NCBI GenBank assembly: GCA_937926105.1 | Contig: CALANS010000010.1 | Span: 1 to 15,209 of the forward strand | DNA: 15,209 nt | Reading direction: 5' to 3' | DNA from: an uncultured Actinomycetes bacterium | GTDB lineage: Bacteria; Actinomycetota; Actinomycetes; Mycobacteriales; Nakamurellaceae | Shown here: piece by piece, positions 1-7,322 of the stretch | Position numbering within the stretch: the stretch's first letter is position 1 | How the letters are laid out: every line of letters begins with the position of its first letter | The notes under the pieces: generated by a model | What the model was told of the DNA's origin: nothing | The model's input: only the letters and a program-made list of their open reading frames with translations | The model's database searches: none | Program-made: the position numbers and the translations under genes

Positions 1-2
1 CA

Positions 3-185
3 GCAAGGACCGAATCCTCACAGGCAAGGAGTCAACCGAACCGGGGGCAGTCCCACTACATCCGCCGCCGGCCCGGAAAGATCATCACCAAGGCGATCAA
101 CCAACTACGAGCGGCCGGGATCCACGTCACCTTCACCCACCCGGGCACCGCCGTGGTCACCCAAACTTCCACATCAGATCTCTGA
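3..185 (+). CDS. 3' end of an unidentified protein (partial)
   Basis: An open frame enters from the left edge and ends at TGA 183-185, giving about 60 residues. From about position 30 the codons nearly always end in G or C, as in real genes of this genome. The tail reads RRRPGKIITKAINQLRAAGI and then a VTFTHPGTAVVTQ stretch, which looks like a basic helix followed by a beta strand. I do not recognise the family. It converges on the SGNH hydrolase gene and the two reading frames overlap by 12 bases at their 3' ends. With only the C-terminus visible, a chance open frame cannot be excluded. Confidence 0.4.
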   Translation, partial: ARTESSQARSQPNRGQSHYIRRRPGKIITKAINQLRAAGIHVTFTHPGTAVVTQTSTSDL

Positions 186-1091
186 CTCCGTGCGGACGCG
201 GCGCAGATGTGGGGCCTCGGTGCTCAGCCTCTCGGAGCCGGGTCTCCGAACTTGAGACAGTCGGCTCGCGACGAGCCTGGCGATGAGCCGCTGACCTTCC
301 ACGGATGGGTGAACGCCGTCAGCTTCGAGCAGTCCGGTGGAGGCGGTGCCACCCACGGACCGATTGACGTCGACACATGTCGGATCGAGACCCCTGATGA
401 GCGTGGCGACGCCATCAAGCTCTGCGGCACGCCACCCGACGGGTGCGTCACGGAAGAAGGAGTCCATGCGCTGCTGGTCCCCTGACGGCGGGGTGATCAA
501 CGTGATGTCCGCGGCGAGGTCGCCGGTGACGCAATCGATCAGTGCGCGGATGTTTCGTTCCGTTTCTGCCGGCGCGACCATGCGGTACGTGTGCTTCGGG
601 CCGTGGTAACGGGCATCGTTCGTGCCGAGCATCACCAACACCCATGTGGGCCGCGCGGACGCGACGACGTCCAAACGTTCCAGGGCATCGGCTGTGGTGT
701 TGCCGCTCAGTCCGAGGTTCACCATGTCCACGTCCGGCAGCGCGGCTAGCTCGATCGATGCCTTCAACAGCTCGAACCATCCGCGCCTGTCAGCGGTGAC
801 GGAGTCCCCGATTGCCACCACTCGGTCGCCGGCGGTGAGTGGAAGCGAGCCGATTGCTTCGCGGAAGGCGGCGCCGGTCATCAACTGCGAACTGTCTCTG
901 CGAACGGCCGCCGACATGGAGGCGACGGTAGCGCGAACGACGTCCTGCGTCGTCCCCGCCATGCTGGCTAGGACCTCGGTTTGAAGGTCATCCGGCAGCG
1001 GGAATCTTTCGAGGATGGGCCAGTGGTTTATCCGGGTGTATCTGATGAACCATTCGCGCTCTTGAGGGGTCGTCAATGGTGGTAGGGGCAT
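174..1091 (-). CDS. SGNH/GDSL-family hydrolase (esterase-like)
   Basis: This protein of about 305 residues carries all the SGNH blocks. The nucleophile is in IGDSVTAD (Ser about 97), the oxyanion glycine in LGLSGNTT (Gly about 130), the asparagine in MLGTNDAR (Asn about 158), and the Asp/His pair in DGVHPSVEG (about 258 and 261). An N-terminal helical region of about 85 residues precedes the domain, and no signal peptide or membrane segment is visible, so it is probably cytoplasmic. The ATG at 1091 is preferred over a TTG 42 bases upstream because GAAAGG lies 8 bases before it. It is the last gene of the transport operon, 91 bases after the second permease. By family it hydrolyses ester bonds; removing acetyl or other acyl groups from the imported sugar is an inference from context. 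The exact substrate is unknown. Confidence 0.88.
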   Translation of the reverse strand: MPLPPLTTPQEREWFIRYTRINHWPILERFPLPDDLQTEVLASMAGTTQDVVRATVASMSAAVRRDSSQLMTGAAFREAIGSLPLTAGDRVVAIGDSVTADRRGWFELLKASIELAALPDVDMVNLGLSGNTTADALERLDVVASARPTWVLVMLGTNDARYHGPKHTYRMVAPAETERNIRALIDCVTGDLAADITLITPPSGDQQRMDSFFRDAPVGWRAAELDGVATLIRGLDPTCVDVNRSVGGTASTGLLEADGVHPSVEGQRLIARLVASRLSQVRRPGSERLSTEAPHLRRVRTESEI

Positions 1092-1182
1092 GGACCAGCC
1101 TTTCGCCGGGAGTTGACAATTCTCCGAGCACAAGGCCCGTCCAGCGCGTTCCGCGCGTGGCGCGGAACAATCGAGGCTTGCA

Positions 1183-2007
1183 TCAGCCCTTCACCGCGCC
1201 CTGTAGCAGCGCCGTAGTGAACCGCCGCTGGAACACCAAGTAGACGATCAAGGTCGGTGCCAGGATCAGCAGTGAGCCCGCGCACAAGAGCGGGATGTCG
1301 GTCCCGTACTGCCCCTGAAATGCGCCAAGGGCGCCGGCCATGGTTCTTTTGGTCGGATCGTCGACCAGGACGATGGCGAGAAGGAACTGGTTCCACGTCC
1401 ACAGGAAGAGCAGGATGCTCAGCGACGATATAGCGGGTGCCGCCAGGGGCACGTGAACCCGCCAAAAAGCCTGCCACACGTTCGCGCCGTCGACGCGCGC
1501 CGCCTCCGACAGATCCGTAGGGAGGTTCACGAAGTGAGCGCGCATCCAGAATACCGAGAAGGGCATGAACAACCCGATGAGGGGGAGGATAATTGCCCAT
1601 CGTGAGTCCAACAAACCCATATCTCGAATTTGATAGTACAGAGGTGTGAGTACTGATTCGAACGGAAGGGTCAGGCCGAGGACGAACACCAGGAACATCA
1701 CTCGGTGACCTGGCATGCGTAGATGACCGAATGCGAATCCGGCCATCGTCCCGATAAGAACCGACAGTGGCACGACGCCCAGTACGATCAACGTGCTCGA
1801 AACCAAAAGTTTGCCCATGTCGGCCGCTTGGAATGCGTCCACGAAATTGTGCCATTGCGGGCTACTGGGCCATGAGATTCCGTTCGGATAGGTGCCCGCC
1901 TTGTGTAGCGCGGTGAACAGGAGGCTGACGAACGGCACCAGGGTGACCACGATCAACAGCACGAGCAGCACCCGGCCGATGAGCGTCTCACGCCGTCCGA
2001 CAATCAT
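1183..2007 (-). CDS. Carbohydrate ABC transporter permease, CUT1 family (MalG-type)
   Basis: The 274-residue inner-membrane protein has about six hydrophobic segments. It carries the cytoplasmic EAA loop, seen as EAARVDGANVWQAFWRVHVP at about residues 168-187, which docks the transporter ATPase. The N-terminal segment LIGRVLLVLLIVVTLVPFVS followed by a periplasmic-type loop is typical of MalG-like permeases. The ATG at 2007 is chosen because GGAGGAG stands 5 bases before it and because it overlaps the stop of the upstream permease (TAATG), a classic translational coupling. The partner permease is the gene directly upstream. No ATPase gene is present in the window, which is common in actinomycetes where one MsiK-like ATPase serves several systems. 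The imported sugar cannot be read from the sequence. Confidence 0.95.
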   Translation of the reverse strand: MIVGRRETLIGRVLLVLLIVVTLVPFVSLLFTALHKAGTYPNGISWPSSPQWHNFVDAFQAADMGKLLVSSTLIVLGVVPLSVLIGTMAGFAFGHLRMPGHRVMFLVFVLGLTLPFESVLTPLYYQIRDMGLLDSRWAIILPLIGLFMPFSVFWMRAHFVNLPTDLSEAARVDGANVWQAFWRVHVPLAAPAISSLSILLFLWTWNQFLLAIVLVDDPTKRTMAGALGAFQGQYGTDIPLLCAGSLLILAPTLIVYLVFQRRFTTALLQGAVKG

Positions 2008-2966
2008 TAGTTCTCCTCCCTCGTCAGCCACTGGATCGGAATGACGAATATCAGCACAAGAATCATCAGAAAGACGGCAAGAGCGGACGCCTGACCGACT
2101 TCGCGCTGGAAGAACGCGAGATAATAGACCGCGTAACCGGGGACCATCGTCGATGTGCCCGGCCCGCCTTGAGTCGAGATGTAGATGATGTCGAAGCTGG
2201 CGAGCGCCGCGATGACGGTGACCGTTACGCAGACGCCGATCTCCTGCCGCAACGCGGGCAGCGTCATGGAGACGAATTCCCGCACCGAACCGGCACCGTC
2301 CAGTCGAGCGGCCTCATAGATGGCCGGGTCGACCTTGGTCATACCCGCAAGCAGGAGCAGGGTGCAAAGACCTAGGAGCACCCAAGCACCGATGACGCCG
2401 ACCGCCGGCAGAGCGAACGTGAAGTCTCCAAGCCACGCTCGCGTGATGCTTGCCAGGCCTATGGCCGACAGCATCTGATTGACCAGACCGGTCGAGGAGA
2501 GCAGCCAACTCCATATGATGCCGGCTGCGACCAGCGGGATGATCTGCGGGAAGAAGATGACAATCCGCGCGACGGCTGCGAGGCGGCTCGCGGCAATCCT
2601 CCGAATGGTCGAGGCGATGATCAGCCCGAAGATCACTGGTATCACGCTGAAGAACACGATGAGCTTGATCGCGTTCAATATCGACGCGAACAGCGTCGGA
2701 TCCGTGAATAGCTCCGAGTAGTTGCGCAGCCCGACGTATGTCGACGGCCCAATACCGTCCCAGCGGTAGACCGAGTACTGAAAGGTATACAGCAGCGGTC
2801 GAATGACGAACATCGCGTAGAAGGCGATCGCAGGAGCCGCGAACAACCATCCCGTCCACGCTCGCCGCACATGACGACGCTGCGGTCGAGGGCGCGGTGC
2901 GACGGTTCTGGTGGCGGTCGGACCTTCAACCTGCCGCGGTTCGGCTCGACGCAGGCGGCTGTCCAC
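2007..2966 (-). CDS. Carbohydrate ABC transporter permease, CUT1 family (MalF-type)
   Basis: About 319 residues with an Arg/Pro-rich cytoplasmic N-terminus of about 45 residues, then the first membrane span (WLFAAPAIAFYAMFVIRPLL) and further spans. The EAA loop is YEAARLDGAGSVREFVSMTL at about residues 217-236. The sequence YTFQYSVYRWDG after the first span is typical of the MalF/UgpA group. The start is uncertain: the GTG at 2966, five bases after the binding-protein stop, is chosen since it keeps the normal N-terminal length, although its ribosome site is weak and translation may be coupled. A second GTG lies closer to the first span. The stop codon TAA shares its last A with the ATG of the next permease gene. 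It forms the membrane channel together with that gene product. Confidence 0.93.
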   Translation of the reverse strand: MDSRLRRAEPRQVEGPTATRTVAPRPRPQRRHVRRAWTGWLFAAPAIAFYAMFVIRPLLYTFQYSVYRWDGIGPSTYVGLRNYSELFTDPTLFASILNAIKLIVFFSVIPVIFGLIIASTIRRIAASRLAAVARIVIFFPQIIPLVAAGIIWSWLLSSTGLVNQMLSAIGLASITRAWLGDFTFALPAVGVIGAWVLLGLCTLLLLAGMTKVDPAIYEAARLDGAGSVREFVSMTLPALRQEIGVCVTVTVIAALASFDIIYISTQGGPGTSTMVPGYAVYYLAFFQREVGQASALAVFLMILVLIFVIPIQWLTREEN

Positions 2967-2971
2967 GCGTC

Positions 2972-4420
2972 TCAGTGCCCGACTTCGCTCGCATACTCGG
3001 ACTGCACCGCCTGCAGCATGCCCTTGGGTGTCTGCTTGCCACCGACGAGCTCCTGCAGGTTCGGTGTCCATCCCTTGGCGTAGATGGAGCCCGTCGCATT
3101 GGCGATGAAGTCCATGGCACCATTGTCCTTCGCGACCGTGCCTCCGGCCGCAAGCGTGCTTGCCGTGACCGTCCCGGCTTCGATGGGAGGCATGTACGCG
3201 TCTGCCGGGCCCATGGGATGTGAACCGCCGACCTTCACGTCGACCGTTCGCGCCTGTTTGTTGGTGGCGACCCAGTTCAGGAAGAACGCGGCACAGTCGG
3301 CATGGGACGCGCCTTCTCCGATACCCAGGGTCAACGGCGTCGACATCGCCGCCTGGGTGCCACCTGCCTGCAGCGGAGGCATGAGGAAGAAGCCGACCTT
3401 GCCCGGCATCTGCTTGTCGAGGTTGCCGGACTCCCAATCACCGTTGAACATGAACAATCCCTTGCCGGCGATGAAACGGCTCATCATGGTGGCGTAGTCC
3501 ATCGCGTTGGCGTCACTGGCGAGGTAACCCTTTTTGATCCAGTCCTGCAAGTGCGTGGCTGCCTTGAGGTTTGACGGGGTGTCGATCGTCGCTCCGGGCT
3601 TCTGCCAGATCCAGTTGTTGACGGCGCTCGGCGGACCGTAGGCCGCCATGAGGTTCTGCAGCGGGAAGGCCAAGCCGCCGGTTGCCCCTCCGTTGAACTG
3701 CTGGATCGGGATGATCCCAGCCTGCTTCGCCTTTTCCATATCGGTGTCGAGGTCCGCCAGTGTTGCGGGCGGTTCCGTCATGCCGATCTTCTTGGCGAGG
3801 TCCTTGTTGTAGAAGACTCCGGTCATGCTGTAGTTGAGACCCATGGCGTAAAGCGGGCCGGAGCCGCGGCTGCCGTCCTTGGCCACACGCATCGATTGAA
3901 GTTGCGAAGCCGGCCACTTGTCCCAACCGAAGGCCGCCGCGTACGGGTCGAGGTTCATCAGCAGGTGATCCTTGGCAAGGTCTGAGACCTGCGGCAACCG
4001 CATGAGGTCGGGCGGATCGTTCGCGAGTACGCGTGGCGCGTTCGACGTGAGCGCAGCGAACTGATCGTACCGAATGTTCCACTTCACGTTCGGAAACTGC
4101 TTGGTGAACTCCTGGGTCAGTGCCTTGTAGATGGGAAACCCGGTCTCGAAGTAGGCATCCAGCGTGACCGGTGCTTGTCCGCACGTCGGTGCGGCGGCCG
4201 CCGTCGTTGACGACGCTACCGAGCTGGTGGATTCAGTCGCCGGCGACGAACTGGCGCCGCTAGAGGTGTTCGCGGTGGACGTGCCGGGGCCGCTGGAGGT
4301 GTTCGCGGCGGACGAGCCGGGGGCGCTGCAGGCCGCGACCGTCAGGAATGCCACGGCTGCCAGGGCCGCGGGGGCAAGGTGGCGCCGTCCCCCGCGATAC
4401 GGAGCGGTGTGACGAAACAT
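2972..4420 (-). CDS. Extracellular sugar-binding lipoprotein of the ABC transporter
   Basis: This 482-residue protein begins with a basic N-terminus, a hydrophobic stretch and a lipobox (LTVAAC, Cys about 31), so it is exported and lipid-anchored. A Ser/Thr/Ala/Gly-rich linker follows to about residue 80. The mature part matches family 1 solute-binding proteins: VTLDAYFETGFPIYKALTQE near the start, LANDPPDLMRLPQ, YAMGLNYSMTGVFYNKDLAK, and a late region containing FNGDWESGNL. The ATG at 4420 has a strong AGGAGG site 7 bases upstream. It is the first gene of the transporter set and feeds the two downstream permeases. The ligand cannot be named. The linker DNA holds a 33-bp tandem duplication. 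Confidence 0.95.
   Translation of the reverse strand: MFRHTAPYRGGRRHLAPAALAAVAFLTVAACSAPGSSAANTSSGPGTSTANTSSGASSSPATESTSSVASSTTAAAAPTCGQAPVTLDAYFETGFPIYKALTQEFTKQFPNVKWNIRYDQFAALTSNAPRVLANDPPDLMRLPQVSDLAKDHLLMNLDPYAAAFGWDKWPASQLQSMRVAKDGSRGSGPLYAMGLNYSMTGVFYNKDLAKKIGMTEPPATLADLDTDMEKAKQAGIIPIQQFNGGATGGLAFPLQNLMAAYGPPSAVNNWIWQKPGATIDTPSNLKAATHLQDWIKKGYLASDANAMDYATMMSRFIAGKGLFMFNGDWESGNLDKQMPGKVGFFLMPPLQAGGTQAAMSTPLTLGIGEGASHADCAAFFLNWVATNKQARTVDVKVGGSHPMGPADAYMPPIEAGTVTASTLAAGGTVAKDNGAMDFIANATGSIYAKGWTPNLQELVGGKQTPKGMLQAVQSEYASEVGH
4259..4324. repeat. 33-bp tandem duplication in the lipoprotein linker
   Basis: Two adjacent 33-bp units, 4259-4291 and 4292-4324, match at 29 of 33 positions by eye (gctagaggtgttcgcgg against gctggaggtgttcgcgg, and on). 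A third unit starts at 4325 but diverges after about 8 bases. In the protein they encode two 11-residue Ser/Thr repeats that both contain ANTSSG, in the flexible linker after the lipid anchor. The period is a multiple of three, so copy-number change would alter linker length without breaking the gene. Confidence 0.8.
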
Positions 4421-4570
4421 GATGTTGCCTCCTGAATGTTCGTGGTCAGCACCGAGATCGAGCCGACCTGGTCAGCCGGATGAGACGAGACCGCCGGTGC
4501 TGGCCACGGGCCGCCGAGCAGCAACGGCGCCGCGAGTCACCCACCGTCCGAGAACCAGCACCGAGCGCTC

Positions 4571-4620
4571 AGTCAAGCACGTGCCCATGCCGAGGTCAAG
4601 AGGTTTCGGAAAAGCACTTC
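4571..4620 (-). promoter_or_regulatory. Candidate LacI-type operator and promoter of the transporter operon
   Basis: The decamer AAAGCACTTC at 4611-4620 recurs, inverted, upstream of the regulator gene at 5698-5707. Its core AAGCACTT is nearly palindromic, as expected for a LacI-family site. Downstream in the direction of transcription is TTGACC (minus strand, 4599-4594), and 17 bases further TTGACT (4576-4571), a possible though weak -35/-10 pair. The perfect palindrome GCACGTGC (4577-4584) lies between them. The remainder of 4421-4570 is untranslated leader with no gene visible; it ends in the AGGAGG of the binding-protein gene. Confidence 0.45.
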
Positions 4621-4624
4621 AAAA

Positions 4625-5623
4625 CTAGGTGGTGGACCGTTCGACTATCTCCAAGCCGAGAACGAGCGTGGATCGCGATGAGCGGCCGCCAGAGGATCGC
4701 AACAACCGAACCGCGGCCTCGCCGGACTCCTCGAACGGCTGCCGGATCGTGGTCAAGTCCGCCGCCACCGCCATGTCGCCGTCGTCGAAGCCCATGACCG
4801 CGACATCGCCGGGAACGCTCAGACCCAGGTCACGTGCGGCCAGCAGGGCACCGATTGCGAGCAAATCGTGATGCGCCATGATCGCCGTCGGCATGGGCTC
4901 ACGCCGGAGGAGACGAATTGCCGCGGATCTGGCCTCGTCGACCGAGTTGCCACTGATCTCGACGGCGACATCGCAGCTACCGCCGGCGGCAACATCCCTG
5001 AACCCGACGAGCCGCCGCACGGCCTGTGACTCGTAGTCCGAGACCTGCCGCTCCAGGATGTAGCCAAGCCGCGTGTGGCCCCGGTCCAACAGGTGCCGGG
5101 CGGCGATCCTGCCGCCGTCGACGTCGTCAATCACCACGCGGCTGAACCGGTCGCTGTCGGCGTCCACGGCGACCGTCGGAAGGCCCCGCTCGTGGAATCG
5201 CTTGGCAATCGCCTCCTCGATCGGAAGGCCCATCACCAGCAAACCGTCAAGGCGGCCGTGGATGGGCATGCTCGCTAGCGCGGGCGACGAAGCGGTGGCG
5301 GCGGACTCGTGATCGAACACCACCACTTCCAAGTCGAACTCGCGGGCCGCCCGCAGCACGCCGGCCAACCGCCGAAGATACGAGGCGTAAGACGTGAACG
5401 GCGCCATGACTCCGATCCGTCCGGTCCCCTGCCGGGCCAGCGTGACAGCCTGGGCCTTCGGAACGAATCCCAACTCGTCCGCGACCGCGAGAACCCTCTC
5501 GCGAGTGGCGGCTTTGACTCGTTCGGGCTTGTTCAGGACGTTCGAGACCGTCGAGATACTCACCTGCGCGCGTTCGGCGACCTCATAGATTGTGACGTGT
5601 CTTTTCGTTGCGCGTTGGGCCAC
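4625..5623 (-). CDS. LacI-family transcriptional regulator of the sugar operon
   Basis: This 332-residue protein starts with a LacI helix-turn-helix: VTIYEVAERAQVSISTVSNV at about residues 10-29, then the hinge-helix region ending in ADELGFVPKAQAVTLAR. The rest is a periplasmic-binding-protein-like effector domain, with RIGVMAPF near its start, VVIDDVDGGRIAARHLLDRG in the middle, and MAHHDLLAIGALLAARDLGL plus VAVMGFDDGDMA late on. The GTG at 5623 gives a normal family length; an AGGGG-like site lies about 9 bases upstream. It precedes the transporter genes on the same strand, separated by about 200 bases with a candidate operator, so it most likely controls this operon and itself. The effector sugar is unknown. 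Confidence 0.94.
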   Translation of the reverse strand: MAQRATKRHVTIYEVAERAQVSISTVSNVLNKPERVKAATRERVLAVADELGFVPKAQAVTLARQGTGRIGVMAPFTSYASYLRRLAGVLRAAREFDLEVVVFDHESAATASSPALASMPIHGRLDGLLVMGLPIEEAIAKRFHERGLPTVAVDADSDRFSRVVIDDVDGGRIAARHLLDRGHTRLGYILERQVSDYESQAVRRLVGFRDVAAGGSCDVAVEISGNSVDEARSAAIRLLRREPMPTAIMAHHDLLAIGALLAARDLGLSVPGDVAVMGFDDGDMAVAADLTTIRQPFEESGEAAVRLLRSSGGRSSRSTLVLGLEIVERSTT

Positions 5624-5689
5624 GGTCCGCCCCTGCTTCTTTGATCAAGCTCATCTGAGCCCGAGCACTGCCCGCCAGCTGCCGAGAGC

Positions 5690-5707
5690 AGTCTACAGAA
5701 GTGCTTT
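5690..5707 (-). promoter_or_regulatory. Candidate operator and -10 box of the LacI-family gene
   Basis: GAAGTGCTTT at 5698-5707 is the exact reverse complement of the decamer upstream of the transporter operon. On the minus strand it is followed within 3 bases by TAGACT (5695-5690), a good actinobacterial -10 hexamer, which places the putative operator in the -35/-10 spacer, where a repressor would block polymerase. This would give a leader of about 60 bases before the GTG at 5623. No convincing -35 is seen. A palindrome TTGATCAA lies at 5641-5648 in the leader. Confidence 0.45.
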
Positions 5708-5904
5708 ACAAAAATGATGCTCCGTAGCCTTGGATCTGACGCAGTTGACAGTGTCTCGGGTCTACATGTGCGGCAAAGGATCTGCCTCGCATGGTGTGGG
5801 ACGACGCCCCGGACAGCGTCTGCGTTCAACGGCGGGTGTAGTTCGGTTTGGTGACCTGCGTCGTCCCCGCTCCGTCGCTCGATTCGTGGACTCGACCATC
5901 CGGG
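5708..5904. other. Intergenic stretch with no gene seen
   Basis: Between the LacI-gene promoter region and the end of the thioredoxin-fold gene I find no supportable reading frame. A TTGACA at 5745-5750 on the forward strand has only TACATG 11 bases further and no gene behind it. No clear terminator hairpin was found. Confidence 0.5.
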
Positions 5905-6222
5905 TCAGCGCGCGGCGGCCCGCTGGATCGCCTCGCGCAACTCGGGCAGCGCCGGCACGCCGCGCGGCCCGGCGAGCGTCGGGTAGAGCCGGCAGGCCAG
6001 CGCCACCGGTGAGTCCGCCCGGGGGAACGGATCGGATCCGTTGAGCAGGAACGTGGGAGAGCCCACGAAGCCGCGTTGCTCGGCGGCGTCCTGGCTGTCG
6101 ATCACGGTCCGGGTGAGCGTGGCCTGCAGATGTGTGTCCATGATCGCGGCGGAGATCAGGTCCAGGGCGGCCGTCTCGTTCGGGCACTGCGGCACGACCA
6201 GCAGCTCGATCTGCACGGTCAC
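5905..6222 (-). CDS. Small thioredoxin-fold protein (mercury-lyase-like/DsbA-like group)
   Basis: About 105 residues beginning VTVQIELLVVPQCPNETAAL, the usual start of small actinobacterial thioredoxin-fold proteins: a beta strand, then a PxCP site with one cysteine, then a helix. GFVGSPTFLLNGSDPF supplies the cis-proline (SPTF) and the next strand. A second cysteine is in ALACRLYPT, a position often annotated near alkylmercury-lyase or glutaredoxin-like proteins. No signal peptide is present, so it should be cytoplasmic. The GTG at 6222 is chosen because it overlaps the stop of the upstream gene as GTGA; the local ribosome site is poor, so translation is probably coupled. The biochemical role is unproven; a thiol-redox function is the family-level guess. 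Confidence 0.75.
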   Translation of the reverse strand: MTVQIELLVVPQCPNETAALDLISAAIMDTHLQATLTRTVIDSQDAAEQRGFVGSPTFLLNGSDPFPRADSPVALACRLYPTLAGPRGVPALPELREAIQRAAAR

Positions 6223-6533
6223 GGGAGGTACCGGCCTAAGTGGCGCAGGACGGGTCCGACGAACCTGTTGCGGTGCCAGCCGCGCCTGATCACGCCGGCG
6301 CGGATCCCCCGGAGCCGGTGGCGAACCGGGGCCCCCGGACCGCGTCGGTCGTGGTCCTCGATCTGCCATGCCTGCTGGTGCACGAAGTGCGCGCAGGCCA
6401 GGCACAGGTGCACCTCCGGGTGGTGGCCGAGGTGGACCATCCGGTCCGGCACGTCCCTGGCGCCGCAGCACCAGCACGCAACCGTGCCCCCGTCCGGCGT
6501 GGTGGCCGGGGTGGCGGAAGGATCGGCGCTCAT
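6219..6533 (-). CDS. Small zinc-ribbon-like protein, function unknown
   Basis: A protein of 104 residues with two CxxC pairs, CWCC and CLAC, separated by a His-rich segment (MVHLGHHPEVHL), a likely zinc-binding ribbon. It then has HFVHQQAWQIED and a basic C-terminus containing IRRGWHRNRFVGPVLRHLGR. I recognise this arrangement from uncharacterised actinobacterial proteins but know no function. The ATG at 6533 is used rather than a GTG two codons earlier. The stop TGA overlaps the GTG of the thioredoxin-fold gene, so the two are co-transcribed and a metal or thiol link between them is an inference. It lies 39 bases downstream of a broken FAD-oxidoreductase relic. Confidence 0.72.
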   Translation of the reverse strand: MSADPSATPATTPDGGTVACWCCGARDVPDRMVHLGHHPEVHLCLACAHFVHQQAWQIEDHDRRGPGAPVRHRLRGIRAGVIRRGWHRNRFVGPVLRHLGRYLP

Positions 6534-6572
6534 GACCACAGTCTGCTCGCGTGGGTCCGCCGTGGGAAGGTG

Positions 6573-6866
6573 TCAGGCGGTGACGCTCTGCGGGTGGTGG
6601 AACAGGTTGCCGCGATCATAGGCGGCCTTGACCCGTTGCAGGCGACGGTAGTTCGCGCCGAAGTAGGCCTGCGGCCAGTCGGTGATCTTCGCGTCGACAT
6701 AGTTCTGGTAGGCCCGGCCGCTCACGTAGTGCTGCATCGACTGCCGCGTCCGGTGCGGCCACGCCGCGGCCGATGCCACCGCAGCGGACGAGGTGTCGTC
6801 GTACCAGTTCGCGATGTACTGCACCGAGCAGATCGCCGCCCGGTGCACGAACGCCGTGGCCGCGGT
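6573..6866 (-). pseudogene. C-terminal relic of a berberine-bridge-type FAD oxidoreductase
   Basis: The 97-residue frame matches only the end of FAD-linked oxidases of the PCMH/BBE class. TAFVHRAAICSVQYIANWYD corresponds to the strand and helix before the BBE domain, and YQNYVDAKITDWPQAYFGAN, RRLQRVKAAYDRGNLFHHPQ to the BBE domain itself. Family members are usually about 450-500 residues with an N-terminal FAD-binding domain; here a TAG at 6867-6869 sits directly upstream in frame and nothing FAD-binding is found beyond it. No proper start codon context exists. I infer a 5'-truncated remnant, not a functional small protein. Confidence 0.8.
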
Positions 6867-6869
6867 CTA

Positions 6870-7322
6870 CGCTGGCGGTTGTCGGAGCTTCGTCACCGCA
6901 TCGATGACGTGGCAGGAGGCGCTGCAGACGCTGATCGTAGATCTCGCCTGAGAATCGCCGTGGCTGGTGCGGGCCATTGCGGAAGCACTCGTTCCACGAA
7001 TCTCGGCAGCGGCGTCTCGTCGGCGATGACGCTCGGGTGTGCGTTGGCTACGAGTCCATGCTGGAGTTCTCGTCCGGTGCAGGCATGGTCGTCTCGATTT
7101 CGGTCTCGATCCGCCTGCCTTCGCTCTGCGCCCACATGCCTAGCCTGGGGATATCGCCGCAGGTCACGATCACTGATGACCACTCCTGACACCGCCTGCT
7201 CAACTCGAAAATGTGCGACCGGGGGCTGCGGGCCGTCGGATCGCAGCCAATCGCTATCGCCACCGGCCGGAAGTGCCGGACCGGTCGATGGCCGGATCTT
7301 GCTCGCCCGTTCCGAAGGCGGC
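6870..7322. other. Stretch with no intact gene; possible HAD-like scrap
   Basis: No reading frame here has convincing start, coding bias and family features together. On the minus strand near 6970-7060 the words LVANAHPSVIADETPLPRFV resemble the C-terminal signature of Cof/HAD-IIB phosphatases, which often end in an ANAHP-type motif. The match is short and isolated. A 71-codon minus-strand frame (7048-7263) has fairly high GC at third positions but no recognisable features. The stretch is best regarded as degraded sequence. Confidence 0.35.

Noticed and set aside
5745..5767. TTGACA followed by TACATG on the forward strand
   Set aside because: The 11-base spacing is too short for a promoter and no forward gene follows.
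7048..7263. Minus-strand 71-codon frame with fairly high GC at third positions
   Set aside because: No ribosome site, no recognisable motif, and the flanking sequence appears degraded; not enough to call a gene.
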